Source of the DNA: Aldrovandia affinis
Lineage: Eukaryota; Chordata; Actinopteri; Notacanthiformes; Halosauridae
DNA: 64,000 bases
Assembly (NCBI GenBank): GCA_029706075.1
Contig: JAINUG010000208.1
Coordinates: 1,557,001 to 1,621,000 of the forward strand
Direction: 5' to 3'
The notes beneath the pieces were generated by a model, which saw only the letters and a list, made by a program, of their open reading frames with translations, had not been told where the DNA came from and did not search any database. Positions 1 to 11,931 of the stretch are shown here, piece after piece. The translations under genes and the position numbers were made by a program. The stretch's first letter is position 1; the number at the start of each line of letters is the position of its first letter.

Positions 1-190
1 GCACACACACGGGACAGGCCCCAGCCTAAATTAACCCCCCAAGAAACGGCCCAATACCCAGGAAGGGGTGCGCTACACACACTGAACACTCACACTCCAC
101 CCCCCTTCCCCCACACACTGCATACCCACACACACACACTGAACAGACACTGAACAGACACACTCCGCCCCCTCCCCCCACACTGCATAC

Positions 191-232
<42 letters not shown>

Positions 233-306
233 AACACACACTGAACACTCGGCCCCCTCCCCACACTCTCCACATGCCCAGCTCCCCCCCCAGCAGCACC
301 ACTCAC

Positions 307-417
307 CCGTCGGTTTATGGCACTCATGTCCAGTTCTGCCTTCTTCGCCCATTTCTGCCAAAAATCTGGGTCCTCCAGGGAGATGTCCGTCCTGTTTCCC
401 GAGGAGACAAAGCTGGC
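307..417 (-). CDS. chd7: chd7 exon (19th coding): segment after the ATPase
   Basis: A 111-bp exon (37 codons, about residues 1411-1447) that starts after CCACAG and ends at GTGAGT. It encodes [20 protein letters not shown] and then a KWAKKAELD stretch, close to the human CHD7 segment that follows the ATPase. This is the last exon inside the window; the next lies left of position 1. Both ends are phase 0. Confidence 0.95.
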
Positions 418-516
418 CTGTGGAGAAGAAAGGAGAGGAGGGACGACGGTGACTCCCGACTCTCACACCCAGCAAACTCATTTCCCGGTGAAACACAAAG
501 GCCTGGGTGGTGTTAC

Positions 517-696
517 CTTGGCAAAGGTGGAGCCCTTGCCCTCACACTCGATGGTTATGGTCTGTGTGCGGCGCTGCAGGATCTGATCAATGTCCTCCTC
601 GCAGAATTTGGAGCCCTCGTCCTCGGCCTCCATCAGTGCCCCGTATGCCCCCTTCCGGAGCAGGTCCTCCACTTCCTTCTTGGAGAGCTGCTGGAC
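517..696 (-). CDS. chd7: chd7 exon (18th coding): C-terminal brace of the ATPase
   Basis: A 180-bp exon (60 codons, about residues 1351-1410). It begins [21 protein letters not shown] and continues with the acidic [13 protein letters not shown] segment, ending GKGSTFAK. The acceptor is TTCCAG and the donor GTAACA. The sequence is nearly identical to the region directly after the helicase C-lobe in human CHD7, and the length matches the human exon as recalled. Both ends are phase 0. Confidence 0.95.
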
Positions 697-1400
697 CTGG
701 AACAAAAGACCTCTTCTTTAAACACTGAAAGCGTTTCTCACACACAGCAAACATCTAGCCATAGAACACATTTATCATTACGATTTATAATTCATGGTCA
801 ATACACATACGATCTTTGGCCATTATTGAGAAACAACTAGACGGGCCACATAAACTGGCCATTTCAATTGAAGCTAAAGAAAATGTATGCATTTGAACTT
901 AATTCCATTATGGTATTAGTACACCCGTTTGTCCGAGCTAAGCATTGTAATATCAACACATCAGCTGGCTGGATATTAACAATAAGATTTTCATTACATT
1001 TTATCCATGAACCGACAGGGAAGATCTTGCCAACCGCTTGTGGTAGAAGTTTGAGAAGCACTGAATGGAAAGACTTGCTGTTCATCCATTGTCCTCCAGT
1101 TTACATACATATGGCATTTAGCAGATGCTTTTATCCAAAGTGATTTACAGTAGTGAATGCATACATTTTTCAGTATATGTGGTCCCAGTGGGGATTGAAC
1201 GCACAACCACAGCCAACACCATGCTCTACCTACTGAGCTACATTTAACTTTAAAAAAAACAATTTTCAGCATTTAGCAGACGCTCTTATCCAGAGCGACT
1301 TACAAGATGTGCATTAATACATGGTAGGAGCAACCATAGTTACACAGAACCACTGTTTGCTGTGGATTGCGCTCTCTTAAGTGTAGAGAAATATGCTAAC
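697..1400. repeat. chd7 intron with two SINE/L2-type tail fragments
   Basis: About 1108-1246 is a minus-oriented SINE. Its tRNA-like head, read on the minus strand, has a CTCAGTAGGTAGAGC box A-like stretch near 1243-1225 and a tail with AAAAGCATCTGCTAAATGCC. About 1268-1355 is a second L2-type tail (TTTAGCAGACGCTCTTATCC). The rest is unremarkable AT-rich intron. Confidence 0.7.
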
Positions 1401-1568
1401 CCCGTTAGCAATGTTCTCCCGGCCGCTCATGGACTGAAGCACGGCCCTGTCCAGTCCGAGCTTGAGGCTGGCCTTGTCAAACATCTCTCTCTCGTACGAG
1501 TTCCTGGTGATCAGACGGTAGATCTTCACAGATTTGCTCTGTCCGATTCTGTGGCACCTGGCTTGGGC
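1401..1568 (-). CDS. chd7: chd7 exon (17th coding): helicase motif VI
   Basis: A 168-bp exon (56 codons, about residues 1295-1350). It carries [20 protein letters not shown], which is SNF2 motif VI (arginine finger within RCHRIGQ), and then the conserved [16 protein letters not shown] block. The acceptor is CTGCAG. The donor reads GGG|GTTAGC, a poorer match to consensus than other donors in this gene. Both ends are phase 0. Confidence 0.95.
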
Positions 1569-3075
<1,507 letters not shown>

Positions 3076-3302
3076 ATAATAATAATTTTAAACAAAAACA
3101 AGCATCAGATACATTTGCAGGTGTTTAAAACACATAAGTACACACAATTAATACAGAAAAACTGAAAATAACAAAACACAAGCAGCTGTGAATTATACGA
3201 GAGCAACTATAAATATTTATAAAAACTATATTAAAAAAAGTTAATAAAAAACAAGTGTGTGTTGCAATCATTAGTAGCACTAATAGTATTTGCAGGAATA
3301 TA

Positions 3303-4065
3303 CAAGTAACTGCCAAAACAAAGGAAACACATAATATATGCCATTTAGCGGATGCTTTTATCCAAAGTGACTTACAGTAGTGAATACATACACTTTTTTT
3401 TCAGTATATGTGGTCCCAGTGGGAATTTAACCCACAACCCAAGCGTTGTCAGCGCCATGCTCTACCTACTGAGCCAAACAGGACACTTGAGTAAATGAGG
3501 GATACAAAGTATATTGAAAGCAGGTACTTCCACACAGGTGTGGTTCCTGAGTTAATGAAGCATTTAACATCTCATCATGCTTAGGGTTATGTACAAAAAT
3601 GCTGGGCAGGCCCAGTTGCCCATTTTGGCTACCATGGCTAAAAGAAGACATCTCAGTGACTGACTAAAAGAGGGGTGATTGTTGTGGCACGTTTGTCAAG
3701 GGTTTCAGTGATGAAGACTGCTTAACTTGCTGATGTTTCAGGACGAACAGTGGCTAAGGAGATCTTGGCATGGAAGTCTGAGGGAAAGTCATTATCAACT
3801 AAGGGCAACTGTGGTTGAAAGCGCATACTCCTCGACCGTAATGTCTGTGCATTGGTTTGAGATGCAACAGACAGCAACTCTGAATCGGTTGACTGCAAAT
3901 ATCAATCTAGAGCGTGAGCAGGCAGTTTCATCAAGAAAGTTGAAAACTTCACAGAGGGACACTACACAGAGGGATACTACGGCCGGGTTACAGTGCATTT
4001 GCAGTTGCAAACCTCTTATTACACCATATTTGCAAGTGCAGTGGTGCGAAGAACAGAGACAGTAG
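3303..4065 (+). mobile_element. Tc1/mariner-like transposon remnant, 5' half, interrupted by a SINE
   Basis: It starts with an inverted-repeat end (AACTGCCAAAACAAAGGAAA) also found at 15,127 and, degenerate, at 21,266. From about 3640 the plus strand resembles the helix-turn-helix part of a Tc1-like transposase, broken by stops and frameshifts, and runs to a degraded copy of the 'REGYYGR...KPLIT' region near 3990-4015. A SINE (about 3338-3477) sits inside it. The right half is missing. Confidence 0.65.
3338..3477 (-). repeat. tRNA-derived SINE with L2-type tail
   Basis: Minus oriented. The head, read from the right, is TGGCTCAGTAGGTAGAGCAT, then a box B (GGTTAAATTCCCACTGGG), then a tail ending AAAAGCATCCGCTAAATGGC. 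It belongs to the same family as the copies at 1108-1246 and 11,482-11,625. Confidence 0.75.
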
Positions 4066-4781
4066 TCTACTGAGCAGTGGAAAAATGGTCAGATGGTCAT
4101 ACTTCACCCTGTTCGCAACAAGCGAACGAGTGCAAGCGTGGCACGTGCGTTGCCACGGTGAAGAGTTCCGGCGGCTCTTATGCCGGAAAAAATGCATCAC
4201 ATTTTTTAATGCAACCGGCCCCTTTCAGCGTACCTCTGGTCTGGGTTAAGCAGTGAGTCAGTCCTCTGTATCCAGATACGTTTCATCATTTACAGCTGCC
4301 ATGTTACAGCGGGCCCATGAGTACATTTATTTTCCCAGATCTCCTGAAGCTATCCAAAAAAAACCCAGGTAGTAGGAGCCATCGACTGCACCCACATCCA
4401 TACCTGCCAACATTGACACTTGAAAACAGGAGATTTTTTGTTGGCATGCGAACAAATTGTTCAGCTGTTGATTACAATACGGGATTTTTTTCGAATTAAA
4501 CTGGCATATACTAAACCATTGGCAATAACATGTTTGGCCATTGATTTGTTGTACAGCTCATAATAATAATCATTTGAATTGCGTCGTGTGGCAAAATAAT
4601 TCAAAACTCAGCCATTGCTGAAATATGGGAGGACTTGGGGAGAACAAGAGACTCCCTGCAAAATGGGGAGAGTTGGCAGGTATACATGTCTCCATCGTTC
4701 CACCCAAAGACAGCGAAGCTGCATTAAGCAAATCGGTAGCTTACGTGTTAAATATGCATCACCTAATTAGCATCACAATTT

Positions 4782-4821
4782 CATTGGTTGTCAGCTGCCA
4801 CACTACAGCTGACAACCAATG
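4782..4821. repeat. 15-bp perfect inverted repeat (hairpin) with CCAAT boxes
   Basis: CATTGGTTGTCAGCT at 4782-4796 pairs perfectly with AGCTGACAACCAATG at 4807-4821 around a 10-base loop. It directly precedes a SINE copy (4836-5085), so it may be the end of a small mobile element. Confidence 0.6.
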
Positions 4822-4835
4822 TTTGTCCCTGCTTT

Positions 4836-5085
4836 TTTTGTTGGCCAATTGTACCCTCTATTGATGACATTTCCCCGGCAGCCATGAGGGCGAGCAAACC
4901 GCCTCGTTCGAAACCGACCACAACAGGCCGTCGACTGCGATTCCGATACACGTATGGAAGCTTTCTGTGCATGTGGCGAGTTCATGCCGGCTTCTCTCCC
5001 TCCTCCGCAGTGGGCAACCTACACTCCGGGCAAGTGCCTTTACCAGCTGTGCCATCCGGGGGCCCCGGGCAACGTTTATCACTGC
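4836..5085 (-). repeat. SINE copy, same family as 2740-3075
   Basis: It shares the AATTGTACCCTCTATT start, the GAGTTCATGCCGGCTTCTCT body and the GC-rich segment with the copies at 5335-5655 and 55,925-56,220. It lies in the chd7 intron 2586-6527. Confidence 0.6.
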
Positions 5086-5334
5086 CACGATGCGTTTATG
5101 AAACCACAAGCGGCCGCGGATTTTGCGTGACAATGCTTGCTGAAAATTCGGCCATATGAATTCAAGAGATACATCTTTCTGCATTGACAGAACTGGTTGC
5201 AACTTACAAGTATCGTTTCGCCTTCTGTGTAAGATTTGGAAATTGTTTTTTTTTTTTGCTCTATACCAAAATCCCCATAGTGACACTGCAGTGGCGTTTT
5301 CTTGTGCAAATAATTTATACATTTATCAATTTAT

Positions 5335-5658
5335 TTGATTTTTTTCCCCCGTTTTTCTCCCAATTTGGTTGCCAATTAAACCCTCTATTTACTTCAATTC
5401 CCCACCCTCATGAGTCCGTCGCCTCTTTTGAGACGGGAAATCTTCCACGGACTCCTTAACCTTCTCCTCGACAAACTCGTGCCGGCTCTCCCTCCCCCCT
5501 CCCCCGGAGGCGGACAGCCAAATGCCGTCTCCGATCAGGCTGACGACCAGGGCCGGTCTGGTAGAGTCGCGGGTTTCAATCCGCGTCCCTGACGGGCAGC
5601 GCACACCACTCCGAGGCGTGGTGCGTTAGACCGATGCGCCATCCGCCAGGCCTGTGCA
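5335..5658 (-). repeat. SINE copy with recognisable tRNA-like head
   Basis: A T-rich left end, a body with GGAGGCGGACAGCCAAATGC, and on the minus strand a tRNA-like head near 5655-5570 (GGATGGCGCATCGGTCTAAC, then GATTGAAACCCGC as box B). It is not a tRNA gene: it continues into the SINE body and the fold is imperfect. Confidence 0.7.
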
Positions 5659-6138
5659 AATAATTTCTAATTGCCCAGCTACAATTCTCATCAAAACCGG
5701 GAATCGAATCTAGTGGGAGGGTATGTCACATTGAGGCTGCAAACTTGCTTGGGGTCAAAAATCCTGACTGCCTTTAGAAATTTGGAGCTGCATGAAAGAA
5801 GCTTTAGTTGAAAATTGTAATATGTTGTGAGTCTAACTTCCTTGAATGTTTTGACGTAACAAATCTGATAGAGACTGAAGCACTTTGAATGGTACGGTAC
5901 AGCGGAATACCACCTGCCCCATCTTGTTTTGCATGGCCAAGCAGGGAGTTTATTGATAGGGCAGAACCTTGCTCTGTAATTGCGTTCATCTGATTCAAGA
6001 GCCTGTGGCACTCTCAAAATCACACTTCTGTCAAAGCGTACTTATTACTTGCTGTAACAAAAACGAGTACACACACCCGGGACCGAGTTTGAGAACCACG
6101 GCTCTGTTGTACCGATCAATGCTATTCCATCCAAAGAG

Positions 6139-6339
6139 CACCTAGACCACAGGTGTCCAATATTATCAGAGAAGGGCCAATGTGGGTGCAGGTTTTTGTT
6201 CTAGCCCAGCACTAAATCACCCGATTCAACCAATCAAGGTCTGGATTGAAAACTGGTTTGTTAATTAGTTGAATCAGGTGGTTTTAAAGCTCGGCTATGA
6301 CAAAAGCCTGCACCCACTCCGGCCCTTGATGTAGACCAA
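6139..6339. mobile_element. palindromic hAT-type MITE
   Basis: The left arm (GGGCCAATGTGGGTGCAGGT...CGATTCAAC) is repeated inverted in the right arm (GTTGAATCAGGTGGTTTTA...CCTGCACCCACTCCGGCCC). The ends are too decayed to define a target duplication. A fragment of a related element lies at about 35,955-36,030. Confidence 0.6.
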
Positions 6340-6527
6340 CCGGAATGACTACAAACATCGTGTTTAAAAAAACATTAAAAAACATTTTTTTTTAAATGTT
6401 AACTTGTCTAGGTAATCCTGCAGCTGACAGATAAGGTGACAACAGAGCGGCGGGTCTGTGAAGTACATGTATCAGCACAATGAATGTATGTGGTGATGTG
6501 GGGAAGGCATGGGGGCAGGGGCAGTAC

Positions 6528-6738
6528 CGTCTCTGGATGAGGTAGTCCTCCAGGATGTCCAGACAGCGCACCATCTGGGAGAAGATCAGCACCCTGTGGC
6601 CCCCGGCCTTCAGCTTGGGCAGCAGCTTGTCGATTAGCACCAGCTTCCCCGCAGCCTGGACCATGGCTTGGAGAGGCAGCTCTGGCCCGGTGGTGGGGTG
6701 GGCCTCCCGGAACTCGTCCAATATCTTCTCCTCTGCTC
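6528..6738 (-). CDS. chd7: chd7 exon (15th coding): linker and helicase motif IV start
   Basis: A 211-bp exon, about residues 1159-1229. It encodes [20 protein letters not shown], then [20 protein letters not shown] and the [20 protein letters not shown] block that opens the SNF2 C-lobe. It starts in phase 1 after CTGCAG and ends in phase 2 at CG|GTACTG. The length equals the human exon as recalled. Only the stretch around PTTGPELP differs much from human. Confidence 0.96.
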
Positions 6739-7440
6739 CTGCAGAGAAAGGGGGAAGATGATGAGAGGGGAGAGTGAGAGAGAAGGCAAGACTGAATCCA
6801 TTACGGTCTCTGATTCTGGGGAATGTAAAAGACTGCCATTGAATACACATCAATTAAACAAGGGAATGAAACAACCTTACAACCAAGCTCCTGCATAGGG
6901 CAGTGTCTTTAGCATTAAGAGGCAATACAAACAGTGTCACCATTGCCCTCTTTACTGTGCAAAGCTGCATAATGTACCTGCTTTGCAAGTAACCCAGGGC
7001 AATCTACTACCTTGCATTTCACACATACTTCTTCACACAGTTGAAGTACAGGTTAAGAACCTTGCCTGACAAAAGACACTGCAACACCTGGAATTTAAAC
7101 AGCATTGCCTGAATTCCCCATTTAAAAAGTTGCAAACACCTGTTCCAAAAACTGACTTACCCACCACCTACACATCATTCGATTGATTACAAGGAACACC
7201 ATTGCCTGCTGTATCTGGTACCAGTCAACATGAAGCCAGGGGCAACATGGGACAGGAGACACCCAACATCCCTGCCCTGGATCTGTCTTTGCATTTTTGC
7301 ACTGTACTGATAGATATACGCCTGTCATTAATTCCTTTTCTGAGTTTTCTGAAACTCAATTTCTTGTGATTCCTGTAATTCAGTCCTCCATCAGTAAGAT
7401 GCCAATACAGCCTCCTTCAGACATCATTAATGAGATGATG
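6739..7440. other. chd7 intron, no gene seen
   Basis: Low-information intron. Positions 7388-7424 resemble 48,760-48,796 (CAGTCCTCCATCAGTAAGAT versus CAGTCCTCCAGTGGCAAGAT), so a dispersed repeat of unknown type is present. At 7425-7440 the sequence is already related to the 50-bp minisatellite that follows. Confidence 0.5.
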
Positions 7441-7756
7441 GAGGGTGGTTACAGCAAACCTCCCCTGTTGGTACGTACTATTAATGAGGTAGGGGTGGTT
7501 ACAGCAAACCTCCCCCGTTGGTACGTACCATTAATGAGGTAGGGGTGGTTACAGCAATCTTCCCCTGTTGGTACGTACCATTAATGAGGTAGGGGTGGTT
7601 ACAGCAATCTTCCCCTGTTGGTACGTACCATTAATGAGGTAGGGGTGGTTACAGCAATCTTCCCCTGTTGGTACGTACCATTAATGAGGTAGGGGTGGTT
7701 ACAGCAATCTTCCCCTGTTGGTACGTACCATTAATGAGGTAGGGGTGGTTACAGCA
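7441..7756. repeat. 50-bp minisatellite built from an exon end plus splice donor
   Basis: Six complete 50-bp units (7441-7490, 7491-7540, 7541-7590, 7591-7640, 7641-7690, 7691-7740) and a 16-bp partial unit (7741-7756). Read on the minus strand each unit contains GTAACCACCCCTACCTCATT, AATG and then the GTACGT (or GTACCA-flanked) donor, copying the last ~27 bases of the chd7 exon at 7729-8002 and the start of its intron. The four units at 7541-7740 are essentially identical, implying recent amplification. See findings. Confidence 0.95.
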
Positions 7757-8002
7757 CTTTCTTAGCTCCATCATGGTGTTCAGCAGGTTTGGGACATTGC
7801 CGTTGCCCCCGCCGCCCCCTGTTCCTCCAGACTTGGACAGGAAAGCAAAGTTCTTCTCCAGGATGGCGCGGTAATACTTCTTCTGGACGTTGGTGAGCTC
7901 CACCTCGATGATGGTCTCCTCCTTGGGTGCCAGGTTCTTCTCCACGTCCTCCTTCAGCCTCCTCAGCATCATGGGCTTCAGGATGGCCTGGAGCTTCTGC
8001 AC
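7729..8002 (-). CDS. chd7: chd7 exon (14th coding): end of ATPase N-lobe
   Basis: A 274-bp exon, about residues 1068-1159. It starts [20 protein letters not shown] (motif III region), continues through the conserved [14 protein letters not shown] block and ends [11 protein letters not shown] plus the first base of Gly, in phase 1. It is 18 bp longer than the human exon as recalled because of a glycine-rich insert ([12 protein letters not shown]) before [12 protein letters not shown]. The true donor at 7727-7728 (G|GTACGT) lies inside the first unit of the 50-bp minisatellite, so several identical downstream donors compete with it. Confidence 0.93.
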
Positions 8003-8878
8003 CTGTGGGGAGACGAGGAGGCGTCAGGAGGTGTGCCGAGACACGCCACCGGGGGTCGCTTCCTCTCACAGCACACCCCCGTCTCATTCAGTACGGGACG
8101 GTAAAACTTAATTCCTTACTCACTGCGGTCAGAAAAGATCCAGTGGCACTTACCGAAAGAGCAGGGCCGTTAGGCTGTGGTGCCCCGGCACAAATTGTTA
8201 AATAATTCCAAACCTGGCTCTGGTAATCGGATGGTCCAACAGTTTGACTGCCTGGATAAGCCGCCCCTCCTCCCTCTCCAGCTCAGTGGATGTGTGATGA
8301 GCGTTCTGGTGCATCAGCCAGGTGGGGGGCTCCACATGATATGCACCAGAGGCCGAGGTCCTCCGCTGCTACCTTGCACCTAGCCTCACAGGTGTCAGGC
8401 GTTTTTTATATCCTGGCGGATATAACGCCTGGCCATAACAGCACTGTGTTTGGTGATAAGCCCTCCCACATTGCAGGGAGGAGCCCTGTTGATCCCCCCC
8501 AGCCAAGACTTCATATGACGAATCAGGATGAACCATTGCTGGGTGCTCTAACAACCAGCCAATAAAAAGTACTTCAGAAATCCCAAAGCAGAAATCGAAA
8601 GCCATCACCCCTTTTTTTCCTTTTCTTTTCTTTTGAACTAATTTAAATCAGACGAGACTGAATGAGACTACCTTGTACCTTGCTCTGAATAAGACCTCGC
8701 TCCTCGCTACCTGGCTCTCAATACCCTTCTCTTCCTGCTGCTTTGGTCAATTCTTCCTTTTCCTCCTGAAGCTACTGCCAGAGATACAAACACCTGGTTA
8801 ATTCCCAGCGCAGTGAAACAGTGGCCGTAACGCAATGCTCCGAATGACATACGGAAGTGGGGGTAAAATGCAAATTAC
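8003..8878. repeat. chd7 intron with a dispersed repeat (copy also at 13.6-13.96 kb)
   Basis: About 8405-8620 matches about 13,600-13,955: both contain a TGTTTGGTGATAA-like segment, GGGAGGAGCCCT, and CAGCCAATAAAAAGTACTTC. The 13.6-kb copy carries extra (TAA)n sequence. About 8190-8400 is a separate GC-rich piece with no assignment. Confidence 0.6.
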
Positions 8879-9022
8879 CTGTTCCTCTGTCTTCAGGTCA
8901 CCAAACTCCTGCATGAAGGTGGCTTCAGAGGGGAAGCGCTCGGGTTCAAGGAAGTTGAGCAGGCTGAAGAGTTCCTCCACGGTGTTCTGAAGAGGCGTGC
9001 CGGTGAGGAGAACTTTGTGTTC
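8879..9022 (-). CDS. chd7: chd7 exon (13th coding): ATPase motif Ia/III region
   Basis: A 144-bp exon (48 codons, about residues 1020-1067). It encodes [20 protein letters not shown], the LTGTPLQN motif III of SNF2 ATPases, then the [20 protein letters not shown] segment. The acceptor is ATGCAG and the donor GTAATT. Both ends are phase 0 and the length equals human as recalled. Confidence 0.96.
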
Positions 9023-9128
9023 CTGCATTTGGGGGGGCATTAAAGCTCTTAAACAAGTGCCAGTGCTTGTGTGAGTGTCCCAGTGCATATGTCACATGGA
9101 TGGTGTGTGAGAGAGTACAAGTGAGAGT

Positions 9129-9175
9129 GCGTGTGTGTGTGTGTGAGTGTGTGTGTGTGTGTGTGAGAGTGTGAG
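9129..9175. repeat. (GT)n microsatellite
   Basis: A short interrupted GT/GAGT run in a 207-bp chd7 intron. Confidence 0.9.
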
Positions 9176-9229
9176 AGAGACAGAAAGAAAGAGATGAAGA
9201 GAGTGTACATGTGGGAAGGAGGCTCTCAC

Positions 9230-9406
9230 CATATCCATCATCTTCAACCCTTCCAGCAGCTTGCAGTTCCTGTTTTTCAGCCGGTGCGCCTCATCTATGA
9301 CCACACAGCGCCAGCCCACTGCCCGCAACTCAGGGCAGTCCGTCAGGATCATCTCAAACGTGGTGATCACCGCATCAAACTTATAAGCTCCCTTTATGAC
9401 TGCACC
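9230..9406 (-). CDS. chd7: chd7 exon (12th coding): Walker B / DEAH
   Basis: A 177-bp exon (59 codons, about residues 961-1019). It encodes [20 protein letters not shown] and then [24 protein letters not shown] is about residues 998-1001 and is the Walker B catalytic motif. The donor is GTGAGA. The acceptor AG at 9407-9408 is the last step of a ~260-bp CT repeat, which therefore serves as its polypyrimidine tract. Length and phase match human as recalled. Confidence 0.96.
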
Positions 9407-9408
9407 CT

Positions 9409-9670
<262 letters not shown>

Positions 9671-9673
<3 letters not shown>

Positions 9674-10448
9674 ATTCACACCACCATCCACGGATCCAAG
9701 AAACGCACTTCCAATTAACCACACACTGTAAATAACAGCTTCCACAAACAGCATGTTTTTCTGATCACCAGTCCTAATTTAAGAAATGAATGATGCATAT
9801 TTGACGTTCATGGGGGGTTGTTCTGGGGCTGATTTCTATGAAGGGAGAGGCCTAATTTAAGAAATGAATGATGCATGATTAAATGAAACAATAGCACGGG
9901 TTGTTAATACTGTACCTTATAATGATCAATTTTATTTTGAGAGACCTGATGAATAACATACTATTATGCCACTAGATAATCAATGATTTACAAGAAGCTA
10001 TAATACCGTTACCCCAACAACCTTGCCTATACTCGTTTTTCAGCTGAAATGTATTAGACCGAACCAACAACACTGAACTTGAACAGCTGTTATTTTGGAC
10101 TGATGCCTTTATCAAACTTATTAATATGGGAATGATGGTATAAATCGTGCCTTTTAATCATGACGATTAGATAGATTAGATAGTCAAGAGGGTCCTGATC
10201 GTATTGCCAGATTAGCCTTTATACCTTGAGAAGTTTTACATAGCGTTACCATCCTTGAACTGGAACTGATGGTGAACGCGAACAGATCAACCTTATGCGA
10301 ACCATCGCTACTCAGGCTGTGGGGCTTCTCGCTCTTTTGCATAGACCTGTGACAGGCTGCCCTGGTGCGAACATCGGCAGTCATCCTGTCTCTGTTTGAC
10401 ACTGGTGAAAAGATCTACATAGGTAACTGTTATTGAGCAACCGACCAG
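9671..10448. other. chd7 intron, no gene seen
   Basis: AT-rich intron. AATTTAAGAAATGAATGATG occurs twice (9777 and 9853), a short local duplication. Nothing else is recognisable. Confidence 0.5.
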
Positions 10449-10718
10449 CTAACGCTAACGCTAGGTAATAGGCAGCAGGCACAGGTACTTAAAACATTTC
10501 GTTAGTACTAGCTAGCTAACGCTAACGATAAGTATTAGACAGCAGGCACAGGTAGGCTACTTTTAAAAAATGTCGTTAGTACTAGCTAGCTAACACTAAC
10601 GATAAGTATTAGACAGCAGGCACAGGTAGGCTACTTTTAAAAAATGTCGTTAGTACTAGCTAGCTAACGCTAACGCTAGGTAATAGACAGCAGGTACTTT
10701 AAAAAATGTCGTTAGTAC
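10449..10718. repeat. minisatellite, four units of about 66-74 bp
   Basis: The unit starts CTAACGCTAACGATAAGTAT and ends GTCGTTAGTACTAGCTAG. The two central copies are 74 bp and nearly identical; the outer two are shorter by internal deletion. Confidence 0.9.
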
Positions 10719-10971
10719 ACTCATAATCATGGATATAGGAGGAAGCGTATAGCTTAAACCCCTTGTCCTGTAAACATCTTGTATAGAACAATGCCATTAT
10801 CTCGTCTACCGGAAATGGCCCGCCACGTTTAGCAAAACACGGAAGTCCGTTGCGCATAACCCCCATTAATAGATTCTGAATCAAAAAGGCACCAAATCTC
10901 TCTCTTGCAACATGACGACAGGATTCAGTTTGGGGATTTTTTGTTTGGCAGGCCCCAGGGCTGCTCCCCAC

Positions 10972-11215
10972 CTGAGGATCCCTGAAGCTCATCTCGTAAG
11001 CCTGGATGGTTCTGCGGCTGGCCTGGCTGCCGTGGTACACCACCACATTCAGGTCCGTCCAGGTGCGGAACTCCCTCTCCCAGTTGGGGATGGTGGAGAG
11101 GGGGGCGATGACCAGGAAGGGGCCACGGATTCCCTTCATGAAGATCTCGTACAGGAACGTGATGGACTGGATCGTCTTTCCCAGGCCCATTTCATCTGCC
11201 AGTATGCAGTTACGT
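10972..11215 (-). CDS. chd7: chd7 exon (11th coding): Walker A of the ATPase
   Basis: A 244-bp exon, about residues 879-960. It encodes [20 protein letters not shown] (Walker A, GLGKT at about 889-893), then [20 protein letters not shown] and [12 protein letters not shown]. It starts in phase 2 after TTCAG and ends in phase 0 at CAG|GTGGGG. The length equals human as recalled. Only IFMKGIRGP and the [10 protein letters not shown] end differ slightly from mammals. Confidence 0.97.
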
Positions 11216-11231
11216 CTGAATGAAGACCCCC

Positions 11232-11232
11232 C

Positions 11233-11293
<61 letters not shown>
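11232..11293. repeat. (AC)n microsatellite
   Basis: About 60 bp of AC repeat, 16 bp upstream of the Walker A exon's acceptor on the minus strand. Confidence 0.95.
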
Positions 11294-11481
11294 AAGCGCA
11301 CAACACACAGCACAATTTTAACTGTGGATAAGAGTCAATCCCTTCCGTAAACCAGATAAATAACAGATAAATACATTAGGGCTGTCAGATTATATTCGAA
11401 TATCAAATCTACTTTTGATTCCACATTTCAACACCATTTTTGAAGATGAATGGGGAGATTCAATATTTATAATATAATAAT

Positions 11482-11625
11482 ATATGCCATTTAGCAGACG
11501 CTTTTATCCAAAGCGACTTACAGTAGTGCGTGCATACATATTTCAGTATATGTGGTCCCAGTGTGAATTGAACCCACAACCTAAGCGTTGCCAATGCTGT
11601 GCTCTACCAACTGAGCCACAACAGA
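11482..11625 (-). repeat. tRNA-derived SINE with L2-type tail
   Basis: Minus oriented: TGGCTCAGTTGGTAGAGCAC (box A-like), GGTTCAATTCACACTGGG (box B), tail AAAAGCGTCTGCTAAATGGC. It is the best preserved of three copies (others at 1108 and 3338). A separate plus-oriented tail fragment lies at about 11,825-11,905 (CTTGTAAGTCGCTCTGGATA). Confidence 0.8.
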
Positions 11626-11931
11626 ACCACTGCTGTGGATATTCAATTATTATTTTTTTTTAAACGTGTGCCCATAAGCTAACCAAATGGCAACTGAAAT
11701 TACCGTTAATGAAATAGACATTTTTAACATATCTTTTTGGGTAGACTACCCTATTCACTGCTAATGCTTGAAAGATGTTATGTTTATGAAGTTTTGTATG
11801 TGTTGCACCAGTCTGATCTCTTGCGCGAACAATGATTGATCATACCATGTATTAATGCACATCTTGTAAGTCGCTCTGGATAAGAACGTCTGCTAAATGC
11901 TTAAAATGTCAAATGTAAAATGAATACATAC

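Noticed and set aside
5570-5655. Possible tRNA genes (also near 1175-1245, 11,555-11,625, 30,770-30,840, 36,660-36,735 and 56,110-56,215)
   Set aside because: Each tRNA-like stretch continues into a shared SINE body or L2-type tail and folds imperfectly, so these are SINE heads.
7441-7756. CRISPR-like array
   Set aside because: Units are direct 50-bp tandem copies without variable spacers, in a eukaryotic intron.
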